From contig NZ_JAMBNV010000001.1 of the NCBI RefSeq assembly GCF_023715245.1, positions 186,001 through 250,000 of the forward strand: DNA of 64,000 nucleotides, in the 5' to 3' direction. Position 1 is the first letter of the stretch. Every line of letters begins with the position of its first letter. The position numbers and the translations under genes are program-made. The DNA is from Sporosarcina luteola. Lineage in GTDB: Bacteria; Bacillota; Bacilli; Bacillales_A; Planococcaceae. The notes under the pieces were generated by a model. The model saw nothing but the letters and a program-made list of their open reading frames with translations. It had not been told where the DNA came from and ran no database searches. Of this stretch, positions 33,747-42,600 are shown one piece after another.

Positions 33747-34753
33747 ACCCGGCACATCCAAATAAATCAACAGCGATTTTCGGCGGGGAAGCGAGTGGGA
33801 TTCTGAATTGGAATGATCTGGCCCATCCGCACTTCTACACATTGCGACAAAAAATACGCTCCCTTTTTTGGACGGCGAATGAAGTCGATATGACGCAGGA
33901 CGTGAAGCAATTTCCGAACTTATCGAAAGCAGAGCAGGAAGCTTTCCTCAAGATTATCGGATTGCTTGCGACGCTCGACGGTCCCCAAACCGTTATCGCC
34001 ATGAAGATTGCGGATTTCGCAACCGATCCTTCGGTGAAATCAATCATGGCGACGATTGCCGATCAGGAAAGCGAGCATAACCATAGCTACGCGTATGTCC
34101 TTTCATCCGTGACGACACTCGACAAGCAAATGGCTTCATTTGAAATGGGCCGTACCGACGAAGTGCTTTTGAAACGGAATGAGCGGATCGTTGACATTTA
34201 CAACGAATTCGCCGAGAATCCCACGATTGAAACGGTATTAAAAGCGATGGTGTACACTACATTGCTGGAAGGTTTGTTCTTCTACAGCGGCTTTGCATTC
34301 TTCTATAATCTCGCGCGACACCAGAAAATGGTCGGCACATCGACAATGATTTCCTACATTAATCGGGATGAATTGCAGCACGGCAAAGCAATCAGCGACA
34401 TTTTTCGCGCTGCGCTTGCTGAAAATCCTGAGTATAATACCGAAGCTTTTACAGAATGGATTTATGATCAATTCCGCCATTCGGTCGAACAGGAAATCAT
34501 CTGGAGTCGTTATGTGCTAGGGGAGATTGACGGCATCGATCTGGATGAAATGGCGGGCTACGTCAAATACCGTGCGAATAAAATGCTTCGTATGCTTGGA
34601 CTAAGTGAAATCTACCCCGAGTTTACGGATAATCCAATGAAATGGATTCGCGCCTACGTCGACAATTTCGACGATACAAAGACGGATTTCTTTGAGCAGA
34701 CGTCACGGCAATACGTAAAAACGAGCGATTTGAATGGGTTTGATGATTTATAA
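33716..34753 (+). CDS. nrdF: Class I (Ib-type) ribonucleoside-diphosphate reductase, beta subunit
   Basis: 345 residues from the TTG at 33716, 10 bases after AAAGGAG inside the nrdI coding region. Metal and radical residues are all present: D58 in EVDMTQD, E118 and H121 with radical Tyr125 (ESEHNHSY), Glu in LLEGLFFYSGF, and Glu and His in RDELQHGK. It therefore holds a normal dinuclear metal site with tyrosyl radical. Last gene of the B12-regulated operon, followed by a strong terminator. Confidence 0.94.
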   Translation: MATLTRVKVLNPAHPNKSTAIFGGEASGILNWNDLAHPHFYTLRQKIRSLFWTANEVDMTQDVKQFPNLSKAEQEAFLKIIGLLATLDGPQTVIAMKIADFATDPSVKSIMATIADQESEHNHSYAYVLSSVTTLDKQMASFEMGRTDEVLLKRNERIVDIYNEFAENPTIETVLKAMVYTTLLEGLFFYSGFAFFYNLARHQKMVGTSTMISYINRDELQHGKAISDIFRAALAENPEYNTEAFTEWIYDQFRHSVEQEIIWSRYVLGEIDGIDLDEMAGYVKYRANKMLRMLGLSEIYPEFTDNPMKWIRAYVDNFDDTKTDFFEQTSRQYVKTSDLNGFDDL

Positions 34754-34758
34754 GAATG

Positions 34759-34799
34759 AAAAGAACGCTGGCTATTCAACTCGGCCATGCGTTCTTTTT
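34759..34799. terminator. Bidirectional terminator after nrdF
   Basis: AAAAGAACGC-TGGC, loop, GCCA-T-GCGTTCTTTTT. Separates nrdF from the convergent MOSC gene. Confidence 0.88.
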
Positions 34800-34800
34800 A

Positions 34801-35484
34801 TCATTTATTCCCGGTCAGCCGCTCGCTCGTATCCATTACATCACCGGCAATCCGCTTATTGAATGTCTTCCGCCAGCTCGCCGATAATTCATCCAACTGA
34901 AGAATTTTCCGTGCGCCGTCCACGTCATCTTTCGCATGGTGCATGAGTCGATTCGCTTCGGATACCGTTATGGCGAGTTCAGGACGCGAAATATGCACCA
35001 ATTCGTCTGAAGGAGAGACGATTCCTTCCTTCATTACACGGAAATAAAATCCTGTATAGCCTGTATTCTGCACAAGTAGAGGCATGTCTTTACGGTCATG
35101 GATGAGCGACAACTTGAAGCAAGGCTGTCGCGGCTGGCTCACTTGTACAATCGCTTCGCCGATTTGGAATGAATCTCCGATGCATACTTCATCCTCTGTC
35201 AATCCTCTGAGTGTCAAATTTTCTCCGAACGCACCCACGTCTAACGTTTTCCCCAATTCCTCTTCCCAGTAAGGGTAGTGCTCGTACGGATAGACACATA
35301 CTGCTTTATCCACTCCGCCATGATTGACGAGATCACCTTGCCCATCGCCATCAAAATTTACTTTGGATAGATAAACAGGTTCCGCAACAGGTTTTTTATT
35401 GATACCAGTCGTCACATCTATTTTCCCGAACTGCAAGTCTTGCGGTTTACCAACATTCAATGAAATAATTTCAAATCGCTCCAT
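34801..35484 (-). CDS. MOSC-domain protein (YiiM-like)
   Basis: 227 residues from the ATG at 35484, 8 bases after GGGGTG; GTG 35493 overlaps that site. The MOSC fold (VNHGGVDKAVCVYPYEHY, FGENLTLRGLTEDEVCIGD) carries the conserved Cys in PRQPCFKL. A C-terminal three-helix extension (ITVSEANRLMHHAKDDVDGARKIL) marks the YiiM group, which reduces N-hydroxylated purines and related compounds using a molybdenum cofactor. The Moco pathway encoded at 50.7-57.2 kb would support it. Confidence 0.9.
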   Translation of the reverse strand: MERFEIISLNVGKPQDLQFGKIDVTTGINKKPVAEPVYLSKVNFDGDGQGDLVNHGGVDKAVCVYPYEHYPYWEEELGKTLDVGAFGENLTLRGLTEDEVCIGDSFQIGEAIVQVSQPRQPCFKLSLIHDRKDMPLLVQNTGYTGFYFRVMKEGIVSPSDELVHISRPELAITVSEANRLMHHAKDDVDGARKILQLDELSASWRKTFNKRIAGDVMDTSERLTGNK

Positions 35485-35518
35485 ATCATTCACCCCGATT
35501 ATCTATTAGCACTTCAAC

Positions 35519-35599
35519 TTATTTGAAAAACACTGTGTAGACGAAGAAGGCCATTGCCCCGATTGCGAATCCCGCTACTAATTTCAGCACTTGCTTCAT
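35519..35599 (-). CDS. 26-residue hydrophobic peptide downstream of the ABC-2 permease
   Basis: ATG at 35599 begins one base after the TGA of the permease gene (TGAgATG), so translation by re-initiation is likely. The product, MKQVLKLVAGFAIGAMAFFV followed by six residues, has a basic N-terminus and one membrane helix. It may be a small subunit or regulator of the exporter, as found with other small membrane proteins. No database comparison was possible. Confidence 0.5.
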   Translation of the reverse strand: MKQVLKLVAGFAIGAMAFFVYTVFFK

Positions 35600-35600
35600 C

Positions 35601-36308
35601 TCAATCCACCATCCGTTTCCGATAGATGACAACCGTAAGAATGAGCGAAGCAATCACCCATCCTAAAATGATTGCAAATTCGACAAGCACATCACCGAAA
35701 CCAGCTCCTGCTTCCACTTTTGTAGCTAATTCAACTAACTGGATATTCGGCAAGTATGTTGCCACTTGTAAAATAGGATATTTCTCCACTACCAAGGTAA
35801 TGAATGAACCAAGCGAAAAGACGATAATAACCGGCATTACAATAACAGACGCTTCCAAAACGGACTTGGAATAAAGGCCAAGCAATGTTCCCAACGCGAT
35901 ATAGAAAAATGATGATAAAACAATTGCTGCTGCAATGATCACGAAGTTTGCAGGCTTATATTCCGCCAAGTAGATCGTGAAAAACACAACAACCATCGTC
36001 ATAGTGAACGTCAGCAAGCTCTTTCCGCCAAGAATATCAGCCGTACTTGCGGGGGAAAGCATCAGTCCGCGCAACGTGTTCTTTTCTTTCTCTTCAGCGA
36101 TCAAACAGCATTGGACAAAAGCAGCGACCATTCCAAACGTCATGTTAACAAGCATAAAATGGGTATCAATAGAATCAACGCCCATTCGCCCGTAAAAAGC
36201 ACCTGAAATAATCGGGACGAAAATTACTGACGACACAGCCAAATTCCGTGAGAAATCCTTAAAGTCTTTTTGCAATATCGCATTCACGCGTTTCCATGAA
36301 ATCATCAT
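35601..36308 (-). CDS. ABC-2 type exporter permease
   Basis: 235 residues with six predicted membrane helices, starting at an ATGA overlap with the ATPase gene. Family features include ISWKRVNAILQKDFKDFSRN at the N-terminus and the conserved region GLMLSPASTADILGGKSLL in the cytoplasmic loop. With the upstream ATPase it forms an exporter of unknown cargo (drug, peptide or sodium). A 26-residue peptide gene follows immediately. Confidence 0.85.
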   Translation of the reverse strand: MMISWKRVNAILQKDFKDFSRNLAVSSVIFVPIISGAFYGRMGVDSIDTHFMLVNMTFGMVAAFVQCCLIAEEKEKNTLRGLMLSPASTADILGGKSLLTFTMTMVVVFFTIYLAEYKPANFVIIAAAIVLSSFFYIALGTLLGLYSKSVLEASVIVMPVIIVFSLGSFITLVVEKYPILQVATYLPNIQLVELATKVEAGAGFGDVLVEFAIILGWVIASLILTVVIYRKRMVD

Positions 36309-37153
36309 GCTAATTTCCTCCCTGTCACTTGAACAAAAATATCCCCTAAAGTAGGTTCGTTCGAATGGATCGTTACAACTTGATTTGCACTCATATACTC
36401 GAATACTTGCCTTGCTCCCTCTGAACCTGCCGGCAAAATGACTTTTTCACCGCTTATCAATTCAACTGTAATTGTCGAATCAGAGTATCTCTTTTTCAAT
36501 TTGTCTGGCGTATCCAATAGCTGGATTTTCCCTTTATCCAGAAAGGCGATCCGATCACATAGCGTTTCTGCTTCGTGCATGTCATGCGTCGTGAGGAAAA
36601 TCGTCGTTCCTTTTGCGTTTAATGCGCGCAGCCCTTCATGGATATGAAGTGAATTTGTCGGATCGAGAGCGGACGTCGGCTCATCCAGGAAAAGCAATTC
36701 CGGTTCGTGGATCAAAGCCCTCGCAAGTGTCACGCGCTGTGTCATCCCTTTGGATAAGGAAGATACTTTTTTCGATTTCTCTTCTTTCAAATTAACAGCA
36801 TCAAGTACTTCATCGATTTTCGAGTGGGGCACATCATATAGATCACAATATAGCTTCAAGTTATCGTAGATTGATAACCTGCCATATAACCCGCTATTGT
36901 CTGTCAGCACTCCGAACCGTCTGCGATACTCCGATTTCTTTAATTGGGAAACAGATTCTCCAAAAACGCTTGCAGTTCCACTCGTAGGAGTTAGTTGTCC
37001 AGTCAAAATTTTAATCGTCGTTGTTTTCCCCGATCCGCTTGGTCCAAGGAATCCAAAGATCTCACCTTTCTTTACTTGGAAGTCGACGCTTTCAATCGCC
37101 GTTTGATTCGCAAAGACTTTTGCTAAACTGCTCACCTCAATAATATTCTCCAT
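36305..37153 (-). CDS. ABC exporter ATPase
   Basis: 282 residues from the ATG at 37153, 6 bases after AGGAGG; the ATG at 37159 abuts that site. Walker A GPSGSGKTT, signature LSKGMTQR, Walker B LLFLDEP, switch FLTTHDM: the drug/sodium exporter (CcmA/DrrA) type. A C-terminal accessory region after residue 215 is normal for this group. Operon ATPase-permease-small peptide; the upstream gene encodes a LytTR-containing protein that probably regulates it. Confidence 0.88.
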   Translation of the reverse strand: MENIIEVSSLAKVFANQTAIESVDFQVKKGEIFGFLGPSGSGKTTTIKILTGQLTPTSGTASVFGESVSQLKKSEYRRRFGVLTDNSGLYGRLSIYDNLKLYCDLYDVPHSKIDEVLDAVNLKEEKSKKVSSLSKGMTQRVTLARALIHEPELLFLDEPTSALDPTNSLHIHEGLRALNAKGTTIFLTTHDMHEAETLCDRIAFLDKGKIQLLDTPDKLKKRYSDSTITVELISGEKVILPAGSEGARQVFEYMSANQVVTIHSNEPTLGDIFVQVTGRKLA

Positions 37154-37401
37154 TTCCATCCTCCTGTCGTATGTTCCCTCATTTCGTATTTGCACCTTCA
37201 GAATAAGTGAAATCGGTATGGGCTACATCATATTTCGGATGAAAAGAGTTTAATAGGGGGTGAGTGGAGCGAAATTGCACATGACTGGACCGTTTTTTTA
37301 GATGGAATTCCCGTCATGAATGATGAACAGAGTATTTCCCGGGTTGAATCGTCAAATACTGTCAAAATATTTCCGGGGAAATAATACAATATTCTACAAA
37401 G

Positions 37402-38409
37402 TTACAGTCCAAGCATCTCTTTCAGCTCGACCATTTTCGTTTTCGATAAAGGAATTGTCGATTTATCGGCGTCATCCAAAACGAGGCTATAGCTGTTCCT
37501 CGTCCAAGTGATGACTTCCCGCACTTTCTGCAGATTCACGATATACGAACGGTGGCAGCGGAAGAAGCCATACGGAAGCAACCGAGCTTCCAATTCATTC
37601 AATGTGGAAACTGAAGGGAATGATTCTCCTTTTATATGTAAAAAAGATTGACCTTCATTGCTTTCGATATAATCGATTTCAGGCGGGTCGAATAAGACGA
37701 TTTTTTCATTGACCTTCGTAGGAATCTTTTCGAAACGGACAGGCATGGATTCGGACACGGAAGAAGAATCTTCTCTATCTTCATCCAATAATGTATGAAC
37801 GGCATGTAGTCCATTTTCATCCAAACGGAAGATTGCGTCGGCAGATGTGACAGCGCTTTCCATATTTCCTGTTAAAATGAATGCGCTGCGTCCCTCTTCC
37901 TTCAACTGCTGAAGTACGGCAAGGAAAATCCGCTTTGATTCCAAGTCAAGATTTTGATCAGGTTCTTCAAAAATATGGATATCTGTATTCTGCATAAGTA
38001 GGCATGCGAGCTGAACACGTTTTCTCTCGGAATACGACAACTGCCTGATCTTTATATTACGTTTTGAATCCAATTGTACGGTCTGAATAACTTCTTCGAG
38101 AGATTCATCAGATTGATAAAGCTGTTTTGTAAAACGGACCATTTCTTCGATGGACAGTCGCTCATATAAGCCGCCATGAAGAAAGAAGAAGCCGATTTTC
38201 GTTCGGTTTTCTGAAATGCCGCTTTCCCCAAACCGAATTTCTCCATTCGACAGCTTTGATTTTTCAAGCAATAGCTCAATTAGCTGCTCGCGGACATTGA
38301 CACTTGAGTAGACGGCAACGACTTTCCCCGCGTCAACCGATAAATTAAAGGCAGGGAAGACGACGGAATCATGAATCCGTTTCTCTGCGTTAATAAAATG
38401 AAGTGACAC
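37402..38409 (-). CDS. Degenerate ABC ATPase fused to a LytTR DNA-binding domain
   Basis: 335 residues, GTG 38409 behind GGGGGATG. Residues 1-215 keep the ABC ATPase fold (NLSVDAGKVVAVYSS, RQLSYSERKRVQLACLLMQ as signature region, HIFEEPDQNLDLES as Walker B), but the P-loop Gly-x4-GK[S/T] is replaced by SSVNVREQ, so ATP hydrolysis is unlikely. Residues about 235-335 are a LytTR domain (YIESNEGQSFLHIKGES, RCHRSYIVNLQKVREV, IPLSKTKMVELKEML). It lies 248 bases upstream of the ABC-2 exporter operon in the same direction and probably regulates it, perhaps sensing exporter components through the ABC-like part. Confidence 0.82.
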   Translation of the reverse strand: MSLHFINAEKRIHDSVVFPAFNLSVDAGKVVAVYSSVNVREQLIELLLEKSKLSNGEIRFGESGISENRTKIGFFFLHGGLYERLSIEEMVRFTKQLYQSDESLEEVIQTVQLDSKRNIKIRQLSYSERKRVQLACLLMQNTDIHIFEEPDQNLDLESKRIFLAVLQQLKEEGRSAFILTGNMESAVTSADAIFRLDENGLHAVHTLLDEDREDSSSVSESMPVRFEKIPTKVNEKIVLFDPPEIDYIESNEGQSFLHIKGESFPSVSTLNELEARLLPYGFFRCHRSYIVNLQKVREVITWTRNSYSLVLDDADKSTIPLSKTKMVELKEMLGL

Positions 38410-38473
38410 CCAGCATCCCCCGTTTATTTCTAGTTATTATAGATATTATACCAGTTTTTAGAATTATGAATGA

Positions 38474-38494
38474 ACCATCAATTTAACTGATGGT
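38474..38494. promoter_or_regulatory. Inverted repeat upstream of ric
   Basis: ACCATCA-N7-TGATGGT, a perfect 7-base palindrome with a 7-base spacer, 20 bases before the NreC-like box. Possible repressor site (for example NO- or redox-responsive) but it matches no consensus I can name. Confidence 0.35.
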
Positions 38495-38510
38495 AATTCC
38501 GGATGGAAAA

Positions 38511-38524
38511 TAGGCATTTCCCTA
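38511..38524 (+). promoter_or_regulatory. NreC-like box upstream of ric
   Basis: TAGGC-ATTT-CCCTA, nine of ten positions of the NreC box TAGGG-N4-CCCTA described in staphylococci, 63 bases before the ric start codon. Confidence 0.5.
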
Positions 38525-38587
38525 CTATCTCTCACCAAGTAAATTCTTTACGATGAATTTGAAAATAAAAATTGGGAGGAATTCATT

Positions 38588-39286
38588 ATGTCTTCACTTA
38601 CCATCGATACACGCGTCTCGGATATTGTCACGGCGTTGCCGCAAAGCGCGGATTTGTTCAGGAATCTTCGTATCGACTATTGCTGTGGAGGAAAAATATC
38701 TTTGAAAGAAGCGGCGGAGCAGCGGAATTTGAATCCTATGGAAGTTTTGAATAGCATCCATTCAATAGAAGATAAAAGGGAAAGCCGCATTAGCATGGAG
38801 CCTTCTTCATTCGGGGAGAAGACGTTGGTCGCTTACATTCAGGAAAAATACCATGAAGGCTTACGCGATGAATTGCCGATGCTTGCGCCTTATATTACGA
38901 AGATAGCCCGAGTCCATGGCGAAAACCATCCGCATTTGCTGCGCGTGCAAGAAATTTTCAAGACGTTGCGTGCAGAACTGATCAACCATACCGATGATGA
39001 AGACCAAAATGTATTTCCTCTCATCCTTGAATTTTTGAGTAATCCAACTCCCGAATTGAAGGAGCAATTGAAGCCCCATGTATCCGAATTGGAAGCGGAA
39101 CATGACAATGCAGGACGGTTGCTTCACGAACTTAGGGAAATCACTAATAACTTCACGCCTCCGGAAGGGGCATGCGGAACATATCGGCTTGCCTATGCAA
39201 GATTGGAGCAGCTTGAAAAAGAGACGTTTGAACATGTGCATCTTGAGAATAATGTCTTGTTCGAGCGGATTGCGAAGGCATTGTAA
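38588..39286 (+). CDS. scdA: Di-iron Fe-S cluster repair protein RIC/ScdA
   Basis: 232 residues, ATG behind TTGGGAGG. N-terminal DUF542/ScdA_N domain with DYCCGGK, then a hemerythrin-type HHE domain whose iron ligands appear as H in IARVHGENHPHL, H in INHTDDEDQNVFPLI, H in LEAEHDNAG and H in FEHVHLENNVLFER. Repairs Fe-S clusters damaged by nitric oxide and oxidants. Placed directly before narGHJI, which generates nitrite and, secondarily, NO. An NreC-like box and an inverted repeat lie in its promoter region. Confidence 0.93.
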   Translation: MSSLTIDTRVSDIVTALPQSADLFRNLRIDYCCGGKISLKEAAEQRNLNPMEVLNSIHSIEDKRESRISMEPSSFGEKTLVAYIQEKYHEGLRDELPMLAPYITKIARVHGENHPHLLRVQEIFKTLRAELINHTDDEDQNVFPLILEFLSNPTPELKEQLKPHVSELEAEHDNAGRLLHELREITNNFTPPEGACGTYRLAYARLEQLEKETFEHVHLENNVLFERIAKAL

Positions 39287-39324
39287 TTGATAGGATTGCA
39301 TTGCTGATCGGGGAATTGCATGCA

Positions 39325-39480
39325 TTTATCAGCATGGCTGGAGATTTATGATCGCTTGTGGACGTTTATGCGCGTTTGTATCGGTTTATGAGCGGTTTTT
39401 AACATTTATGCGCCTTTGCAATGATATATGCGTCTTTGCCGGATTTTATGCGTACGTTTATTGATTTATGCGCGATTGCA
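39325..39480 (+). repeat. TTTATGCGC array F, 20-base period
   Basis: TTTATG or close variant at 39325, 39345, 39365, 39385, 39405, 39425, 39445 and 39465: eight units exactly 20 bases apart. Fuller consensus is TTTATGCGCNTTTGNA followed by variable bases. Lies between the ric stop and a terminator. Confidence 0.9.
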
Positions 39481-39492
39481 ATTTCCATTCAT

Positions 39493-39521
39493 AAAAAAGC
39501 TGCCAAAACGGCAGCTTTTTT
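39493..39521 (+). terminator. Terminator after ric and array F
   Basis: AAAAAAGCTGCC, loop AAAA, CGGCAGCTTTTTT. Strong intrinsic terminator isolating narG; array F lies before it and would be transcribed with ric. Confidence 0.92.
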
Positions 39522-39550
39522 ATTTAATAGGTGGAACTCCAGGGGCGATA

Positions 39551-39564
39551 TAGGGAAAACCCTA
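39551..39564 (+). promoter_or_regulatory. NreC box upstream of narG
   Basis: TAGGG-AAAA-CCCTA, a perfect match to the NreC binding palindrome, 98 bases before narG. The genes for NreABC are encoded in the same island. A second inverted repeat, AGATAGG / CCTATCT at 39610-39636, lies in the presumed leader. Confidence 0.75.
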
Positions 39565-39662
39565 ATTTGAAATATTCCGATTACTAGATAACATAAAGGG
39601 TAATAGAATAGATAGGTATGTCGATTCCCCCTATCTGCACGCCATTCTAATAGAAGGAGTGA

Positions 39663-42600
39663 ATGCATTCAATGAACAAGTTTAGCATGAAGTATTTCAA
39701 GCCGGTTGAGCGTTATTCTGGAAACTGGTCCGTGCTCGAAGAGAAGAGTAGGGATTGGGAGAATATGTATCGCCAAAGGTGGTCCCATGACAAAGTTGTA
39801 CGGACGACGCATGGCGTTAACTGTACGGGATCTTGCAGCTGGAAAGTGTTTGTGAAAAACGGAATTATAACGTGGGAGAACCAGCAAATCGACTACCCGT
39901 CTTGCGGTCCCGACATGCCTGAATTCGAACCGAGGGGTTGTCCGCGGGGAGCGTCTTTTTCATGGTATGAATACAGTCCGTTACGTGTGAAATATCCATA
40001 CATACGGGGGAAATTATGGCGTATGTGGAGTCGGGCGCTTGCCGAGCTGAAAGACCCTATCAAAGCGTGGGCTAGTATTGTAGAAGACCCTGCGAAAACA
40101 GCTGAATACAAAAAAGCGCGCGGAAAAGGCGGGCATGTAAGAATCCATTGGCGTGATGTGAAAATCCTCATCGCAGCCCAGCTGATTTACACCATCCAGA
40201 AATATGGACCTGACCGTATTGCAGGCTTCACGCCGATTCCTGCGATGTCGATGGTCAGCTATGCATCGGGCGCACGCTTCCTATCGCTGTTAGGAGGGGA
40301 AATGCTTAGCTTCTACGACTGGTACGCGGATCTACCGCCATCCTCGCCGCAGATTTGGGGTGAGCAGACGGACGTCCCTGAATCGAGTGACTGGTTCAAT
40401 GCCGGCTATATCATTATGTGGGGGTCGAATGTTCCGTTGACGCGGACACCGGATGCGCACTTCATGACGGAAGTCCGTTACAAAGGAACAAAAACTGTTT
40501 CCGTCGCGCCGGACTATGCGGAAAGTGTTGTACATGCGGATGATTGGATCGCGCCGAATCCTGGATCTGATGCAGCGGTAGCCCAAGCGATGACCCATGT
40601 CATTTTGGATGAGTTTTATGAGCAGCGGAAAGAGCCGATGTTCATTGATTATGCGAAGCAATTCACGGATATGCCGTTCTTGATCACCCTAGAAGAGCAT
40701 GGCAATGCCTATAAGGCAGGGCGTTTTGTCCGCGCGAGCGATCTTGGTCAAGCGAGCGAACATGCAGAGTGGAAGCCGGTCATCATCGACGGTGCGAAAA
40801 ATGAAATCATCGTTCCGAACGGTACAATGGGGCAACGATGGGAAAAGGACGCGAAATGGAACCTCATCCTTGAAAACGAGGATGGAACAAAAGTGGAGCC
40901 GGTCTTATCCGTAGTCGATCACGGGGCTGAATGGAAAGAGATCCATTTCCCTTACTTCGATAATACGGGCAATGGTGTTTTCACACGAGCCATCCCGGCG
41001 AAGAAAGTGAAATTTGCGGACGGTACGGAACGTCTCGTCGCAACTGTCTATGACGTCATGATGAGCCAATACGGCATTAACCGTTCAAATAGCAGATGGG
41101 ATGCGAAAGGGTATGACGACGCAGAATCCTTGTACACTCCTGCCTGGCAGCAGAAAGTGACGGGCGTCAAACCGGAACTGGTCATCCAAATTGCCCGTGA
41201 GTTTGCACAAAATGCAATCGATACAGGCGGACGTTCGATGATCATCATGGGTGCAGGCATCAATCACTGGTTCAATAGCGATACGATCTACCGGGCCATC
41301 CTCAATTTAGTTACCCTAACTGCTTCACAAGGAAACAATGGGGGCGGATGGGCGCATTACGTCGGACAGGAAAAATGCCGTCCGATTGAAGGTTGGAGCA
41401 CGATCGCATTCGCAAGGGATTGGCAGGCGCCTCCTCGCTTGCAAAATGCGACGTCGTTCTTCTATTTCGCCACAGATCAATGGAAATATGAAGAAGGCAG
41501 CACAAGTTCTTTGGCTTCGCCGCTCGGAAATAAATCGCGTTATGAACATCCAGCGGATTACAATGTGCTTGCCGCAAGACTTGGATGGCTGCCATCCTAT
41601 CCGCAATTTAATAGGAACAGCCTGCAGTTGACCGAGGAAGCGCGGCAGGCGGGCAAGACGACGACCAAGGAAATCGTCAATTATACAGTCGACCAATTGA
41701 AATCAGGAAAATTGAATTTTGCCATCGAAGATCCGGATGCGCCGGAAAACTTTCCGAGATCACTTTTCGTATGGCGTTCGAACCTAGTGTCGAGTTCTGC
41801 AAAAGGTCAGGAGTATTTCATGAAGCATTTATTCGGAGCATCTTCCGGGTTGATTGCGCAGCCGAATGAAGATATGAAACCGGAAGAAATTGTCTGGCGG
41901 GATGAAGTGGAAGGGAAGCTCGATCTTCTCGTAGCTCTCGATTTCCGGATGACCGCGACGCCGTTATATGCGGATCTCGTATTGCCGGCAGCGACTTGGT
42001 ACGAAAAAGTCGATCTGTCTTCAACCGATATGCATCCATTCGTCCACCCGTTCAATCCGGCGGTTGATCCGTTATGGGAATCACGCTCCGACTGGGATAT
42101 TTTCCGGTCGATTGCCGAAACGTTTGCGGAGATGGCGAAAACACATCTGCCTGGCGTGTATAGGGATTTGGTGACGACTCCGCTTGCACATGATTCCGTG
42201 CAGGAAATCGCCCAACCATTCGGTGAAGTGAAGGATTGGAAAAAAGGGGAAGTCAAACCGATACCAGGCAAGACGATGCCTGGTATGACGATTGTTGAAC
42301 GAGATTACTCGAAAGTGTATGACAAATATATCACGCTCGGTCCTTTGCTCTCGACTGGAAAAGTGGGCGCACACGGCGTTTCATTCTCGGTGGCAGAAGA
42401 GTATGAGCTGATGAAAGGCATCAATGGTGTCTACACGGACGGAACGATCAAAGACGGACTGCCGAAATTGTATACGGCGAAAAATGCGGCTGAAGCGATG
42501 CTCACTCTTTCATCCGCAACGAACGGACGCGTTTCGCAACGTGCCTTTGAATCGGCTGAACAGGATACGGGCGTTGAGCTGAAGGATATTTCTGCTGACC

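Noticed and set aside
39541..39662. FNR/CRP-type site before narG
   Set aside because: No TGTGA-N6-TCACA-like palindrome was found; only the NreC box and a separate AGATAGG/CCTATCT repeat.
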